A DNA stretch of 64,000 nt from Lathyrus oleraceus (taxonomy: Eukaryota; Streptophyta; Magnoliopsida; Fabales; Fabaceae). Below the pieces are notes generated by a model. The model was not told the DNA's origin. It ran no database searches and saw only the letters and a list, made by a program, of their open reading frames with translations. Below are positions 44,374 to 55,056 of the stretch, one piece after another (position 1 is the first letter of the stretch; each line of letters opens with the position of its first letter). The stretch lies in assembly GCF_024323335.1 (NCBI RefSeq), contig NC_066583.1, forward strand, positions 365,239,877 to 365,303,876. Reading direction: 5' to 3'. A program made the position numbers and the translations under genes.

Positions 44374-45082
44374 GATCTTCGGATGATTTGCTCTGGTGTT
44401 ATACCGGTGCGTCAGCTTGTCTTCAAAATAAATGAAGAGCAAAGAGTTAGACCACTGATCAAGAGCTCAGAACAAAACCTGCTTATGCATATGATGCATG
44501 TAATGCTTGTGCACATGATTCGTTTTTATCAGAGGAACTTTATAGAGATCTATTTGCAAACATATTGAAATTTTTTAAGACATATATGGAATACTCATAG
44601 CAATAATATTTGGAAACATTTTACACCAGAGAAGTAGTACAGTTTTGGTAACCAAATACAATACAAGAGAAAAGGAGAATAAACATTCTATGGAACCCTA
44701 GAAGCAATCGTCCAAAGCCTTCGAGATCGGAAGATAAGTTGCACGAAGCCTCTTCACCTCTCTCTCATAAGCTGCTTCCATATCGGCCTTCTCCTTGGCG
44801 AGCTGATCATAGTTCCTCTTCTAAAACCTAGATAAGTGAGGAAGAAGAGAAGTAACCACATCATCTGGTTCATCAATGACCTGATGCTCTAGAAACTCTA
44901 TCATTGCATCCTTATCCTTGAGCTGCTGAAGAAGCTCCTCACGCTCACGAACCCATGCACGCGACCGATCTTCGTCTCTCAACTCCTCTACTCCTTGATT
45001 AGGGAGGGTTGAAGGCCCAACTATAATCGTAGGGGTAGGTCTCGGATACTCTTACGGCATGCGGTACTCATGAGCTCTCTTC
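44374..45082 (-). pseudogene. ORF1 C-terminal fragment and ORF1-gag spacer of element E
   Basis: From 45082 down to about 44700 the sense frame gives a PTPTIIVGPSTLPNQGVEEL stretch followed by charged coiled-coil sequence ending LPISKALDDC. This matches the end of A's ORF1 (VVVEPLTLPNQDLEELEG). One stop is visible. The remaining ~330 bp to the gag start is spacer. The N-terminal domain of ORF1 is lost because element D sits here. Confidence 0.75.
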
Positions 45083-45087
45083 CTTAC
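45083..45087. repeat. Left flank of element D (cttac), possible target duplication
   Basis: The five bases before D's LTR end would be the duplication; the other copy is lost with the truncation of D. Confidence 0.4.
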
Positions 45088-46638
45088 TGTCGCAACCTGA
45101 AAAATACAGTGCGCGAAAAAACAACCGGCGAAAGAAAATGACAGAAGAGTCGCCACCGTGCGTTATTCATCCCAAAGGAGGGAAAGGAAACGATCGAAGT
45201 AAATCTGAAAAAGGAAAGGACAAGACGGGGTCTTGCAACCAAATCTTGGGTTCGGGAGTCGGTTATGCGAAGGGAAGGTATTAGCACCCCTACGCATCTG
45301 TAGTACTCTACGGGATCCACTTTTGCAGTTCTTGTCTAAAGGGTGTGGGTTTATCTTGTGTTGTTTACAAAAAAAAAAGGGTTAAATGAAAATGACTCGC
45401 GCGGATGTCGCATCCACTGCATACGTATCTCATCTGAATATGAGAATCAGAGTCTTCGTAGCTCGGCTGACCTATGGGTTGGGGGGATGTGTGCTCGCTA
45501 AGACATCGCGTCTTATGCCTACGTATCTCATCTGGCCTGAGAATCAGAGCAAAACGTAGTTCGGCTAACTACGGGGTTATGGATTGGGTTTTGGACGAAC
45601 GACGTCACTACGCAATCTACCGGATGCTCGACCTTTGGAGACTTACTCGCCTGTAGTAGAAGGAGTTAACGTGTTGCTTTGGGTTTTAGGGTTTGGGATG
45701 CTCAAGGGCAAAAAGGCAGTCCTTGACGAAGGAACCGCGCTACCTGCAGGGATACGAACACATACAAAACAAACATGTATAAAGTAAATGTGCCAACAAG
45801 TGGGCTCAGAAGTAAATAAACAAAAGAAAACAAATGCCTCCTATCGAGGTCTTCCAGCTAAGAAAGCGATAAAATGCGGAAAAGGGGTAAAAGTACCACA
45901 CGGATGAAGATCCGAAGTAACAGCAATTAAAGGAGTAAGAAACCCAGGGATCTCCCAAGCTAATGCCATCAAAGAAAGGTGAGTCAGTACAGGTAATCGG
46001 AATGAACCTCCAGGGGGTATCCCACAAATAAAGTGGGAAAACCACGCAAACCATCTCTGCAAGAGTCTGTGAGCCCTCACAAAAACTCAACAAAAGGGTT
46101 AGTGAAACACGATAAGCATTTTTTTCATGGATAACAGTATGGTTTCAGAAACCTCAAACCCTGTGGCATACATTTCAGAAACCATGTGATTAAACATTCA
46201 AGGCATAGGTTTCACCCATTCATGCATAATTAAACTCGTGGGCAAAAACATAATGAAATTCATCCATCATACCTCATACATTCAGATGATCCAAATTAAG
46301 AGCATAAAATCATGGGAATGAGGCAAACCTGATGGGAGAGACCGGTTGAAATCAAATGGCACGGCTGGGTTTGCAAGGCAATGTTAGGGTTTGCGTGAGA
46401 TGAAAGTGTGTGAGTCAGATTGAATTTTTCAGAGCTGCCTGGGGGTTGCTCTGAGTTCTCTGTCAGGTTTCTCTCCAGGTTTTGTCAAGGTTTTGTTTCA
46501 AGGAAACCTCAGAGTATTTTGCTTCCCTTCCTTTTTCTCAAGTGAAGCTTTGGTATTTATAGACTGAATTTCATGGTTTTGTGGGCTCAAATGAGAGAGA
46601 CCCAAGTCCAAAATTTTCTGTTATATTTTATTTATTTA

Positions 46639-46670
<32 letters not shown>

Positions 46671-46830
46671 TTTATTATTATTTTTATTTATTTATTTATT
46701 TATTTGTTTTTTGTTTTTTTTTTTTTTTAAAAGAAAGTTTCTTGGATCTAATTCTGATTGACATGATGAAATGCAATATGAAATGCTAAATGAATGCATG
46801 AATGAGGAGGGCAAATTTTGGGGTGTTACA
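45088..46830 (-). repeat. 3' LTR of element D
   Basis: Sense TGTAACACCCC at 46830 to GCGACA at 45088. A sense TATAAATAC lies at 46553-46561. The AT-rich run at 46620-46730 is the longest in the family, making this LTR 1,743 bp. Confidence 0.93.
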
Positions 46831-46843
46831 GCTGCCCCTATTC
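46831..46843 (-). promoter_or_regulatory. Polypurine tract of element D
   Basis: GAATAGGGGCAGC in sense, next to the LTR. Confidence 0.9.
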
Positions 46844-46994
46844 AATCATCAGCTAACCCGAGTAGGATGAAAGCGAACAGCTTATCAGACAAACGGGGTG
46901 AGATGTGATTGAATACCAAAGACAGACCGAAAATTTGCGCTCCGGGAACACCACAAAAACGCGGAAATACACCGTGCTGTTTATTTTTCTTCCG

Positions 46995-47335
46995 ATCCTT
47001 TGGCTGGATCTGAATCAGTCTTCTGGCTTAATCTGGAGTTTCGATCCTCTGGCTGAACCTATACTCAATTTAGTCCTCTGGTTGGATATTAATTTTGATC
47101 CTCGGGCTGGATACGATTTTGATCTTCTGGCTAGATCTTCTTCGATCTTCTGGCTAGATCTCCTTCGTTTCGATTCTCTGGCTGAATCTATTTCCTTTGA
47201 TTCTCTGGCTGAATCTACTTCGATCTTCTGACTAGATCTGAATTGTTTCGATTTTCGATCTTCTGGCTAGATCTTCTTTGTTTTGATTCTCTGGCTGAAT
47301 CTACTTCGATCTTCTGGCTAGATCTGGATTGTTTT
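46995..47335 (-). repeat. GATC-bounded short tandem repeats in D 3' UTR
   Basis: The same array as in B and C, about half the length of B's. Confidence 0.87.
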
Positions 47336-47579
47336 GATGATAAATTCCCATCATTAGGATCCCGCATCTGAGGCATGCGCTGGTTGACCCTCTTTTGAAA
47401 TCTACACCCAACCTTCATATTAGATATGCAGCTTCGAGAATATTCCACTTTTGGGCTTCGTACATATTCTTCGGGCTAGAACATGTTGTAACGACTCCTC
47501 AATTAGACTTGGGCTTGCTGGGGAAATAAAGCTTGTAGGCGACTTTACTGGGGAATCTTCAAATTGAGCCTTAGGCTGG

Positions 47580-48015
47580 CTTACTGGAACACGATTCTCA
47601 GGCTGAATCTTCAAAATGACCCTCAGGCTGGATCACTGGAACACGATTCTCAGGCTGAATCTTCGAAATGACCCTCAGGCTGGATCACTGGAACACGATT
47701 CTCAGGTTGAATCTTCAAAACGACCCTCAGGCTGGATCACTGGAAAACGATTCTCAGGCTGAATCTTCAAAACGACCCTTAGGCCGGATCACTGGAACAC
47801 GATTCTCAGGCTGAATCTTCAAAATGAACCTCAGGCCGGATCACTGGAAAACGATTCTCAGGCTGAATCTTCGAAATGACCCTCAGGCTGGATCACTGGA
47901 AAACGATTCTCAGGCTGAATCTTCGAAATGACCCTCAGGCTGGATCACTGGAACACGATTCTCAGGCTGAATCTTTAAAACGACCCTCAGGCTGGATCAC
48001 TCACGCTTGATCCTC
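47580..48015 (-). repeat. 52-bp tandem repeat in D 3' UTR, eight units
   Basis: gattctcaggctgaatc recurs at 47593, 47645, 47697, 47749, 47801, 47853, 47904 and 47957. This is the largest copy number of the three family members. Confidence 0.92.
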
Positions 48016-49384
48016 TGGCTGGATCTCATGACCTTGGTTGTAAAGTAATTCTTCAGTCTGCTTGGAAGAACCTGTTTATCAGCTTATGTGTATGCTTGAT
48101 ATGATATGCATGCAAATGCAAATGTTATGCATGGTGTAAAAAGAAATCTGCTTGGGGAAGCAAACTCCGGTAGGGAACAGATCGTTGTATCAATCCTTGA
48201 ATGCTCTGTGGGGAATGATCCGTCTGCCGGGACCAATGAGCCACCAAAAATAAATTGGCTGCTTGAAAAGTTGACCTTGCGGGGGGAGTATCAACTATGG
48301 AAACTTTGCTCGGCGAGGCTCTGTGAGGAGAGTCTGTGGGGAAAACACTTCCTGGGGAAATGTCGTAGGAAACGACCTCTGCTGGGGATATGAACTTGCT
48401 AATCGCCCTCAAGCTGGGGATTAACAAATCTGTTAAAAATAATCTGCTGGGGAATGAGATGAACACTGGGAACACCACCCTCTCATCTGTTGGTTATGCA
48501 ACCACTCCGTTGTTGCTAGGAAGATACAATCTGACACTGTCAACTCCGCTAGGGATATATAGTCTGGATACTGTCACCTCTGCTGGGGAACATGCTCTGC
48601 TGAGGAGAGACTTTGTCAATCGCTTGGGGATGAGGATTCATGACTTGACATCCGGTTCCTGTGACCTGCAACCAAAAATACACGTATGCCTCGGGGGAAT
48701 TACTCAGTTTGAATTCACCGTCCGGGATTAAGCACATTCAAAGCAATTTTAAATGTTTTCCTGTGCAAATCATCTGGAAAAGCCACCATTATGTTCATAT
48801 GCAATATGTTTTATCAAAAATTTGGACATTTTTGCAAACAAACTGATAAATGAAAAATAAAGAGGCTCTTTAACTGAATTATTCGACTCTTACTGGAGGG
48901 AAAATTAATGCCAGGAATAGGCCAGGGTATCAGGAAGCTGATCCCTGAAAAGAGGTGATCGCTATAAAAAGAGAACTATCCTAATGGCAATGGGGATACG
49001 GGGTCCCACCGAGTTTCGACTCTGCTATGGCTCGTATGTCCTCAAGACGCTCTGCTCATCTTGCTTTCTGAAGTGGATGATTAGTCGATCTTTAACCTTC
49101 GAAGATTTCCGGATTGAATGAAACGGTGATATAACACTGATGAACTCAGATCACAGTCATTCGCTTATTCCCTAACTTTTGCCTGCATCGCCCCCTTTTC
49201 GGGTTTTCAATCCACCGGGATACCCATTTTTTCCTGAGCCGCCCTTTTTGGTTTTCGACTCACCGGGTGTACTCTTTTTTTATATCCCTAATTTTTGCCC
49301 GAACCTCTTTATTCTTTTTTTTTGGTTCGTCGGGATGCCCTTTTTTTGCATGGACTATTCTTTTTATCGTCCAGCGGGTCTATT
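48016..49384 (-). other. Rest of D 3' UTR
   Basis: No gene. It holds the primer-tRNA-like motifs (about 48150-48910) and the stem-loop array with GGCAAAA tails (about 49185-49380), aligned to those of B and C. Confidence 0.65.
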
Positions 49385-50628
49385 TTATGCGAAGTATTTT
49401 TTTTTAACTGCGTCTGAGTTAATAGGGGACGGGAATCCTTCGCCATCCATGGTTGTTAGCATCAAAGCTCCGCCATAGAAAATCCTTTTAACCACGTACG
49501 AACCCTCATAGTTCGGTGTCCATTTGCCCCTGTGATCTGTGTTGGGAGGAAGAAATCTTTTGAGTACCAATTCACCGACTTGATACCCCCGAGGGCGCAC
49601 TTTCTGACCAAATGCTTTCTTCATTCGTCTCTGACCGAGATACGTCAATTCTGGGTACGTAGTTCCAGCATAGCACCATTTCACGTTGGTTTGATTGATG
49701 ACCAAAGCTGAATCCCCGTATACATCCAGGGTTTTAATTTGTATATTGACGGCTTCCTCAAGTCTTAGGATACAAGCTTCGTATTCGGCTTCATTGTTGG
49801 TGCAGGGAAAAGTTATTCTGGCACCAAATGGCATATGAACCCCCTTCCGGTGTGATCAACACTATACCAACTCCGCGACCATTGACGTGGACCGCCCCTC
49901 CTCCGGGAGTGGTTCCTCTCAATCTTTCGATTTGAGAAACATGATGTCCTCATCAGGAAAGTCAAACCTCATAGGTTGGTAATCATCAATCGGTTGCTCT
50001 GCAAGATAGTCTGACAAGACACTTCCCTTGATGGCTTTTTGTGAAGTGTATTGGATGTCATACTCTGTCAGTATCATTTGTCACCTAGTAACCTTTCCGG
50101 TAAGTGCTGGCTTTTCAAAAATATACTTGACTGGATCCATTTTTGATATCAATAGAGTTGTGTGAGTCAACATATACTGTCTTAGTCGGCGAGCAGCCCA
50201 TGCCAAAGCGCGGCAAGTTTCTCGAGCAATGAGTATCTTTGTTCACAGTCGGTAAACTTTTGCTAAGGTAGTATATTGCATGCTCTTTTCGACCTGACTC
50301 GTCATGCTGACCGAGCACACAACCCATTGACCTTTCTAACACAGTCAAGTACATGATCAACGGTCTTTCCTCTCGGCCTGTAGACTTGCCCCGATCTTGA
50401 TCTCTTTCTTGTCGTCTGCGGTACCGATGTTGACAGTCTCAATCACCTCCTGATAGCTCGGTCCTCCTGTTTCAACAATCTGGCTAACCCTTCAGGCAAT
50501 TCACAATCTTCCTCAACCCCTTCTTCGGCTTAATAGATAGGATTGTCGAAGTCATACTTGGCCATAGCAGTGTCGTTAGTAGTGAGATCCGGGTGGTCAG
50601 CTCTGCATGATGGAGGATCATGCTTTAC
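49385..50628 (-). pseudogene. Deleted pol remnant of element D
   Basis: In sense: pol N-terminus with a TAA after DFDNPIY, the shared RT deletion, a frameshifted RNase H (LTVLERSMGCVLGQ) with the TGA shared with C, and the front of the archaeal RNase H. That domain has lost its first Asp by a further small deletion and keeps TNNEAEYEAC and YGDSALVINQT. Then comes the integrase C-terminus (GQRRMKKAFGQKVRPRGYQVGELVL). The last 149 codons (49385-49834) are open. No enzyme is complete. Confidence 0.9.
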
Positions 50629-50874
50629 CTTAGAATGAGAGATTTTTTTTTGGAAAGAAAGAAAAAACGAAAAAAGAAACATTGCCATTTTTTTTGTAAA
50701 AGTAAAAAAAAACTGAAAGAAAGAGAACACAAAATTGTTTGCAAAAGCCGTCCTTTATTGATGATAAAAATAATTGCGAAATGTAACTAAATGGATGGCC
50801 CTACAAATGAGCCGTTACACCTTGGGCAAAGTGTAAGACTTTATTATGCATGTAATAAAGGAAAACAATAAAAG

Positions 50875-51988
50875 TCACTCTTTCAGTAGAGTAACCCGGA
50901 CGGTTTTTTCAGACGACCAATTGTCGAGCTTTTCTCCCGGGACACACGGGCGAATCCAGCTATCTAAGTCACAGTCGCTGTCAGCCTTGTCTTCATCTGC
51001 AGCATTGACGATGTGGGGAGAAACCAAACCCCCGCTGGAGAGAGTACCGGTTTCATTCTTCTGAGATCCCGGAGCATACCCCAATCCAAACTTGTCTTCT
51101 TTGATGACTGGCTCCACAAATTTGCCCCAGCCTTGGGCATTACCAGCTTTAACCACTTCGACAGCTTGCTTGTATGAAGAGATAGAAGTCCCGACCTTCT
51201 CAAACTCAGGTAAAAAGACAGCTTCGGGCGCGACCTCATTGATGTTTATGGCTTCAAAGCCCTGACACAGCATCTCGTGCATCTCGCCGTCCATCTCTAC
51301 ATACTTAAATGTAGACAGGTGGCTAACAAAAATATCCTTTTCACCACAGACAGTGACGACCTGACCTTCTAGTTCATATTTGAGCTTCTGGTGGAGGGTA
51401 GAAGTAACAGCACCGGCAACATGAATCCAAGGCCGACCTAGCAGACAGTTGTAGGCAGGTTGGATATCCATCACATAAAAGGTGCTCTTGAACACCTGCG
51501 GTCCAATCTTAACTGGAAACTCAACTTCGCCAAAGACAGCTCTCTTAGAGCCATCAATAGCCCTCACAACTAAGTTACTTGGCCTCAGGATGGTGTCATC
51601 GCAATCCAACTTCATTAAGGCTTTCTTTGGAAGAACATTCAGAGAAGAGCCTGTATCAACCAAAACATGGGAAAGCATCACCCCTTTGCACTCCATTGTG
51701 ATATGCAAGGCTTTGTTGTGATTCTTGCCCTCAGATGTCAGGTCATTATCGGTGAAACCTAGCCCCCGGCTAGCGTTTACATTGGAAACTACCGACTCCA
51801 GCTGGTTAACAGTTATCTCCGGTGGAACATAGGCCATATTCAGTACTTTCAACAAGGCTGCTCTGTGCGCCTCAGAGCACAGCAATAGTGAGAGAATGGA
51901 GATCTTTGAGGGTGTCTGATTTAGCTGGTCGACTACCTTGTAGTCACTTTTCTTGATAATCCTCATAAACTCATCCATTTCCTTCTGA
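50875..51988 (-). CDS. Protease region of element D, 5' truncated, open
   Basis: About 370 codons of the gag-pro frame without a stop: FMRIIKKSDYKVVDQLNQTP, the active site VLVDTGSSLNVLP (near 51640), [14 protein letters not shown], and a G-patch-like tail (GWGKFVEPVIKEDKFGLGYAP). It ends in VRVTLLKE at the stop that overlaps the expected intron donor. An ATG at 52029 opens the same frame, but its first ~14 codons come from element F's LTR, so that start is a chimera made by the truncation. It is likely not expressed as such. Confidence 0.85.
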
Positions 51989-52651
51989 TTTTCCGCCAAA
52001 CTTCTATACATTAATTGTGCATTTTCCACCGCGTCTCTATCTCACATACGACATTCCCATTCAGTGTTGTTATGTATGAACCGGTTCTTGAACACATTTT
52101 GTAATCAATTCCGATTCAATTTTTGCAAATCAACATTGTCACTATTTTGTTTTCTTAAAAAATAACAATTAATTGAACTTTTGTTTGGTTAATTCTTTTA
52201 ATAAATTAATCTTAATTAACTTAATTATTTGGATAATTAAATAATTTTGGTAATTAATCTTAACTAATTCAATTAATCAAATTTAACCAAATTCTAATGA
52301 ATTAATAATTAAAGGATTTCTTTTCCACCATGTTTTCATAATGAACAAATTCAATTTCAATTCTTCATCAATCCAAACCAATTTCAAAAAAGCACAAACC
52401 ACAATTCTCGATTCAAAGTCGAGCCCACTTTCAAATATCCTTGTAAGTCGATTGCTCTTAGCATCGTCATCAACCTCACATAGCTTACTCTTGGGCTTTC
52501 TTACAATGAGACCTATTTGATTATTGATTAATCGAGTAGATGATCGATTCACCATCATTTCATTCATAAACACAAATTCAAACCATTTTCCAAACCATTT
52601 AACTTCTAAAGTTTTTTCTCTTTCAAACATAAATTTTGGGATGAAAAAGAT

Positions 52652-53500
52652 ATAGGGAGCGTACGCTTCACTATTTCTCAATTACTCGAATAATTGGCGT
52701 ACGCCATATTGCGCGAGTTCTTGTCACCCAATTAAATCTTAAATCACACATTCAAAATCAAGTATAATTTCCAAATTCAAGTTATTCAAACCATAACACT
52801 TCAAATCATAATATTTCAAATTGTTTCTACAAATTCCAAATCCTTTTAATTCCATATTTCAGATGAAAAAAGGATAGGAGGCGTTCGCCTCACTATCTTC
52901 CGATTATTCGAATAATTGGCGTACGCCACATTGCTCGAATCTTCGTCATCAATTCAAAACCACAATCATACCACTTCAAAACACTTTTTAGATCAAACTC
53001 AATTTTACAAAATAAACTTTCACTCAAACTTCAATAGAGAATGGGAGGCGTACGCCTCACCATTCACTGATTATTTGAATAATTGGCGTACGCCACATTG
53101 CTCAAATCATCTTTCGATCAAAACCTACCAATCCAAAATTCAAACTATCTTCGCAAATCAAATGCAACATCCAAACATATCTTTCTCAAGTTAAACCTCG
53201 GATGATAAAAGATGGGAGGCGTTCGCCTCGCCATCTCTTGATTATTTGAATAATTGGCGTACGCCATATTGCTCAAATTATCGACTTCCGACTAAAACAC
53301 GCTAAATAAACTTGGATAAGGGAATAAGTGGCGCACGCCTCATTATTCTTTGAATAAGCAAGTAGGAGGCGTACGCCTCACTACCGTGCATACTCAACAT
53401 CCGCAAACAAACTTTCAAAAATAATTCAAACGAAAAGGGAGTAGAAGGCGTTCGCCTTATTATTCCTCGAAAGAATTGGACGATTGGTGTACACCACATT
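52652..53500 (+). repeat. Array of GGCGTACGCC-type palindromes in F LTR
   Basis: Twelve palindromic or near-palindromic 10-14-mers. They occur as pairs, a GGAGGCGTNCGCCTC form followed about 35 bp later by TTGGCGTACGCCA, in units of roughly 170 bp (pairs near 52653/52698, 52880/52917, 53046/53087, 53218/53257), then closer copies at 53331, 53367, 53448 and 53487. The 3' LTR repeats them from about 63207. Confidence 0.85.
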
Positions 53501-53777
53501 ACTCAATCTTTCGTCGTTCTTCAAAACATCTCAGACAAATCAAACATAACTTCTCGCCCCCGAGCGATCGAAACCAATCAAACCCAAACACATCAAATCA
53601 ACTTGTCACCCCCGCGTGACCAAAACCTCTTCAAAAGAACATTGTCAATCCTTTCTAATACGCACAACAAACCAGTGCTAGAGCCCCCCCCCCCCCCCCC
53701 CGAGAGTAGACAAGCCAGCGTTTAGCCGTTAGAACGCCGACCTACACAGTCGTTCATCAAAACAAAACACACCAAAT

Positions 53778-53841
53778 ATTCGTAGTAGCCCGAACTACGA
53801 ATGCTCTGATTTCCTTATTGCACCATAAGGATACGTAGGCA
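53778..53841 (+). promoter_or_regulatory. Paired-hairpin module in F LTR
   Basis: ATTCGTAGT/ACTACGAAT (53778-53786 with 53794-53802), gctctgatt, TCCTTAT/ATAAGGA (53812-53818 with 53825-53831), then TACGTAGGCA. Same order as in C with different stems. Confidence 0.65.
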
Positions 53842-53996
53842 GGAGATTGTTGTATCTTCGCGAGCACACTAATAAAAAACCTTTCATTTCCCCCCTTCTG
53901 AGGTCTTCATCCATATCTATCAACAATTCTAATCACTCGAAGCAAGCGAATAACAATCAATTAACAATCAAATAGCAAAATCAGGCTAAAAGGTTC

Positions 53997-54032
53997 CCGT
54001 TGAGTACAACGGACGTAAGGGGTGCTAATACC
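53997..54032 (+). promoter_or_regulatory. AGTA-loop and CTAA-loop hairpins in F LTR
   Basis: CCGTTG-AGTA-CAACGG (53997-54012) and GGTG-CTAA-TACC (54021-54032), followed by ccttccccttgcgtaatcgactcccgaaccc in pieces shared with C. Confidence 0.65.
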
Positions 54033-54229
54033 TTCCCCTTGCGTAATCGACTCCCGAACCCGAATATGGTTGCGACGACCATTATTCTTATTTCTAAAAG
54101 GTTTTCTCGATATTTTCCTATTCCTTCATTGGAATGAATAAAGTTCGGTGGCGACTCTGTTTCGAACAAACATTTTTTCCGCGTCCTATCGCGAGAGATC
54201 GCATTATCATTTTTTGAGGTGCGATAGAC

Positions 54230-54247
54230 TGGCGACTCTGCTGGGGA
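54230..54247 (+). promoter_or_regulatory. Primer-binding site of element F
   Basis: TGGCGACTCTGCTGGGGA, identical to B and C, three bases after the LTR. Confidence 0.92.
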
Positions 54248-54456
54248 CCCTGCTCCAAGCAAGAGAGAGTCTAGCTTAGTTTAGTATGATTTTGTTATGA
54301 TTGTTAGAAGATGTTCTTATCTTCCGTGCTTGGTTCTCTGTATTTTATTATTTTTCTTGTATGTAATGTGTTTTGATACTTTGATATGGGACTTGATGTT
54401 TGCTGTGAGATAAGCTTCATACCCGAGCTTCGAGAAAAAACTTAGAACCCGGAGTT

Positions 54457-54800
54457 GTGTAGCATTGAACCGAGGGGTGTACACCTCATTGGGACAATAC
54501 GAAGACTCCACCTAGAGTATATTTGTTTGGAGTTTCCATCACAATATGGCTAGCCCATTATTGTGGGGAGGTTCTAAATATGATTCGTGACTCTAGGGAC
54601 TTCGCCTTAAACCCAGGTTTTGTTTTCATGATTGGCGATTATGTAGTATTGAACCGAAGGGTCTACACCTTGTTCGTACAATACGAGAATCCCACTTAGA
54701 TTAGATCATTTCAGAACTCCCATCACGATGTGGCTAGCCCATCATTGCGAGGAAGTTTTGAACATGATCAGTGAGTCTAAGTTCCTTCCTCGAAAACATT
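54457..54800 (+). repeat. Diverged tandem duplication in F leader
   Basis: Two units of about 160 bp start at 54457 (gtgtagcattgaaccgagg) and 54641 (atgtagtattgaaccgaag). They share blocks such as acaatacga, ggctagccca and gtgactcta/gtgagtcta. The first contains the palindrome GGTGTACACC. No gene is seen in the leader (54248-55056). Confidence 0.75.
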
Positions 54801-55056
54801 ACTTTAGAACCTACCTTTGGGAATTTCTTATGATCAGAGAAGCCCGTACTTCTTCCTGTTATCATGACGTACCTGACGTGTGAATGACTTGAGTATCTGT
54901 ATTCCTTTGTGAAGAAATGGAAAAATTTCATGCATTTGCATATCATCAACATGCATCGCATATCATCTCCTAGAAACAAAAACTTACACCATATTCTCCC
55001 CTTGTCCAGTAACGCTGACTACTCGACACCGGTACGAAACACGACGCAACTACAAG

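Larger units (their letters stand above)
28536..45087 (-). mobile_element. Element E: Ogre-like fragment, truncated at both ends, with C nested
   Basis: About 5.1 kb of a second Ogre-like copy on the minus strand once element C and one copy of its duplication (30275-41749) are removed. In sense order it holds the C-terminal part of ORF1, gag, protease, intron and the first part of RT. It has no LTRs, RNase H or integrase here. It is cut at the YVDD site of RT by the junction with A, and in ORF1 by the insertion of D. Its proteins resemble those of A but are a separate copy (different stops; protease DTG intact). Confidence 0.9.
45088..51988 (-). mobile_element. Element D: truncated non-autonomous Ogre-like element inserted in E
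   Basis: Minus strand. It keeps the 3' LTR, polypurine tract, 3' UTR arrays, pol remnant and most of protease. Gag, leader, primer-binding site and 5' LTR are missing, cut at 51986-51989 where element F begins. It shares with C two stops in pol that B lacks, so C and D are closest relatives. The protease frame is open. Confidence 0.93.
51989..54226 (+). repeat. 5' LTR of element F, 5' truncated
   Basis: Matches 62543 onward at a constant offset of 10,554. It ends about ggtgcgata before the primer-binding site. Contains an array of GGCGTACGCC-type palindromes, an 18-base C run (53684-53701), the paired-hairpin module and the AGTA hairpin, an AATAAA (54137-54142), and an internal primer-site-like TGGCGACTCTG (54149-54159). 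Confidence 0.92.

Noticed and set aside
562..45087. A and E as the two halves of one inverted element
   Set aside because: They overlap in content (both have gag, protease, intron and RT start) and differ at many sites, including the protease triplet, so they are separate copies.
52283..52681. A 132-codon minus-strand frame in F's LTR, repeated in the 3' LTR (62837-63235)
   Set aside because: Both copies are open because the LTRs are nearly identical; it is antisense, has no recognised domain and begins within the palindrome array.
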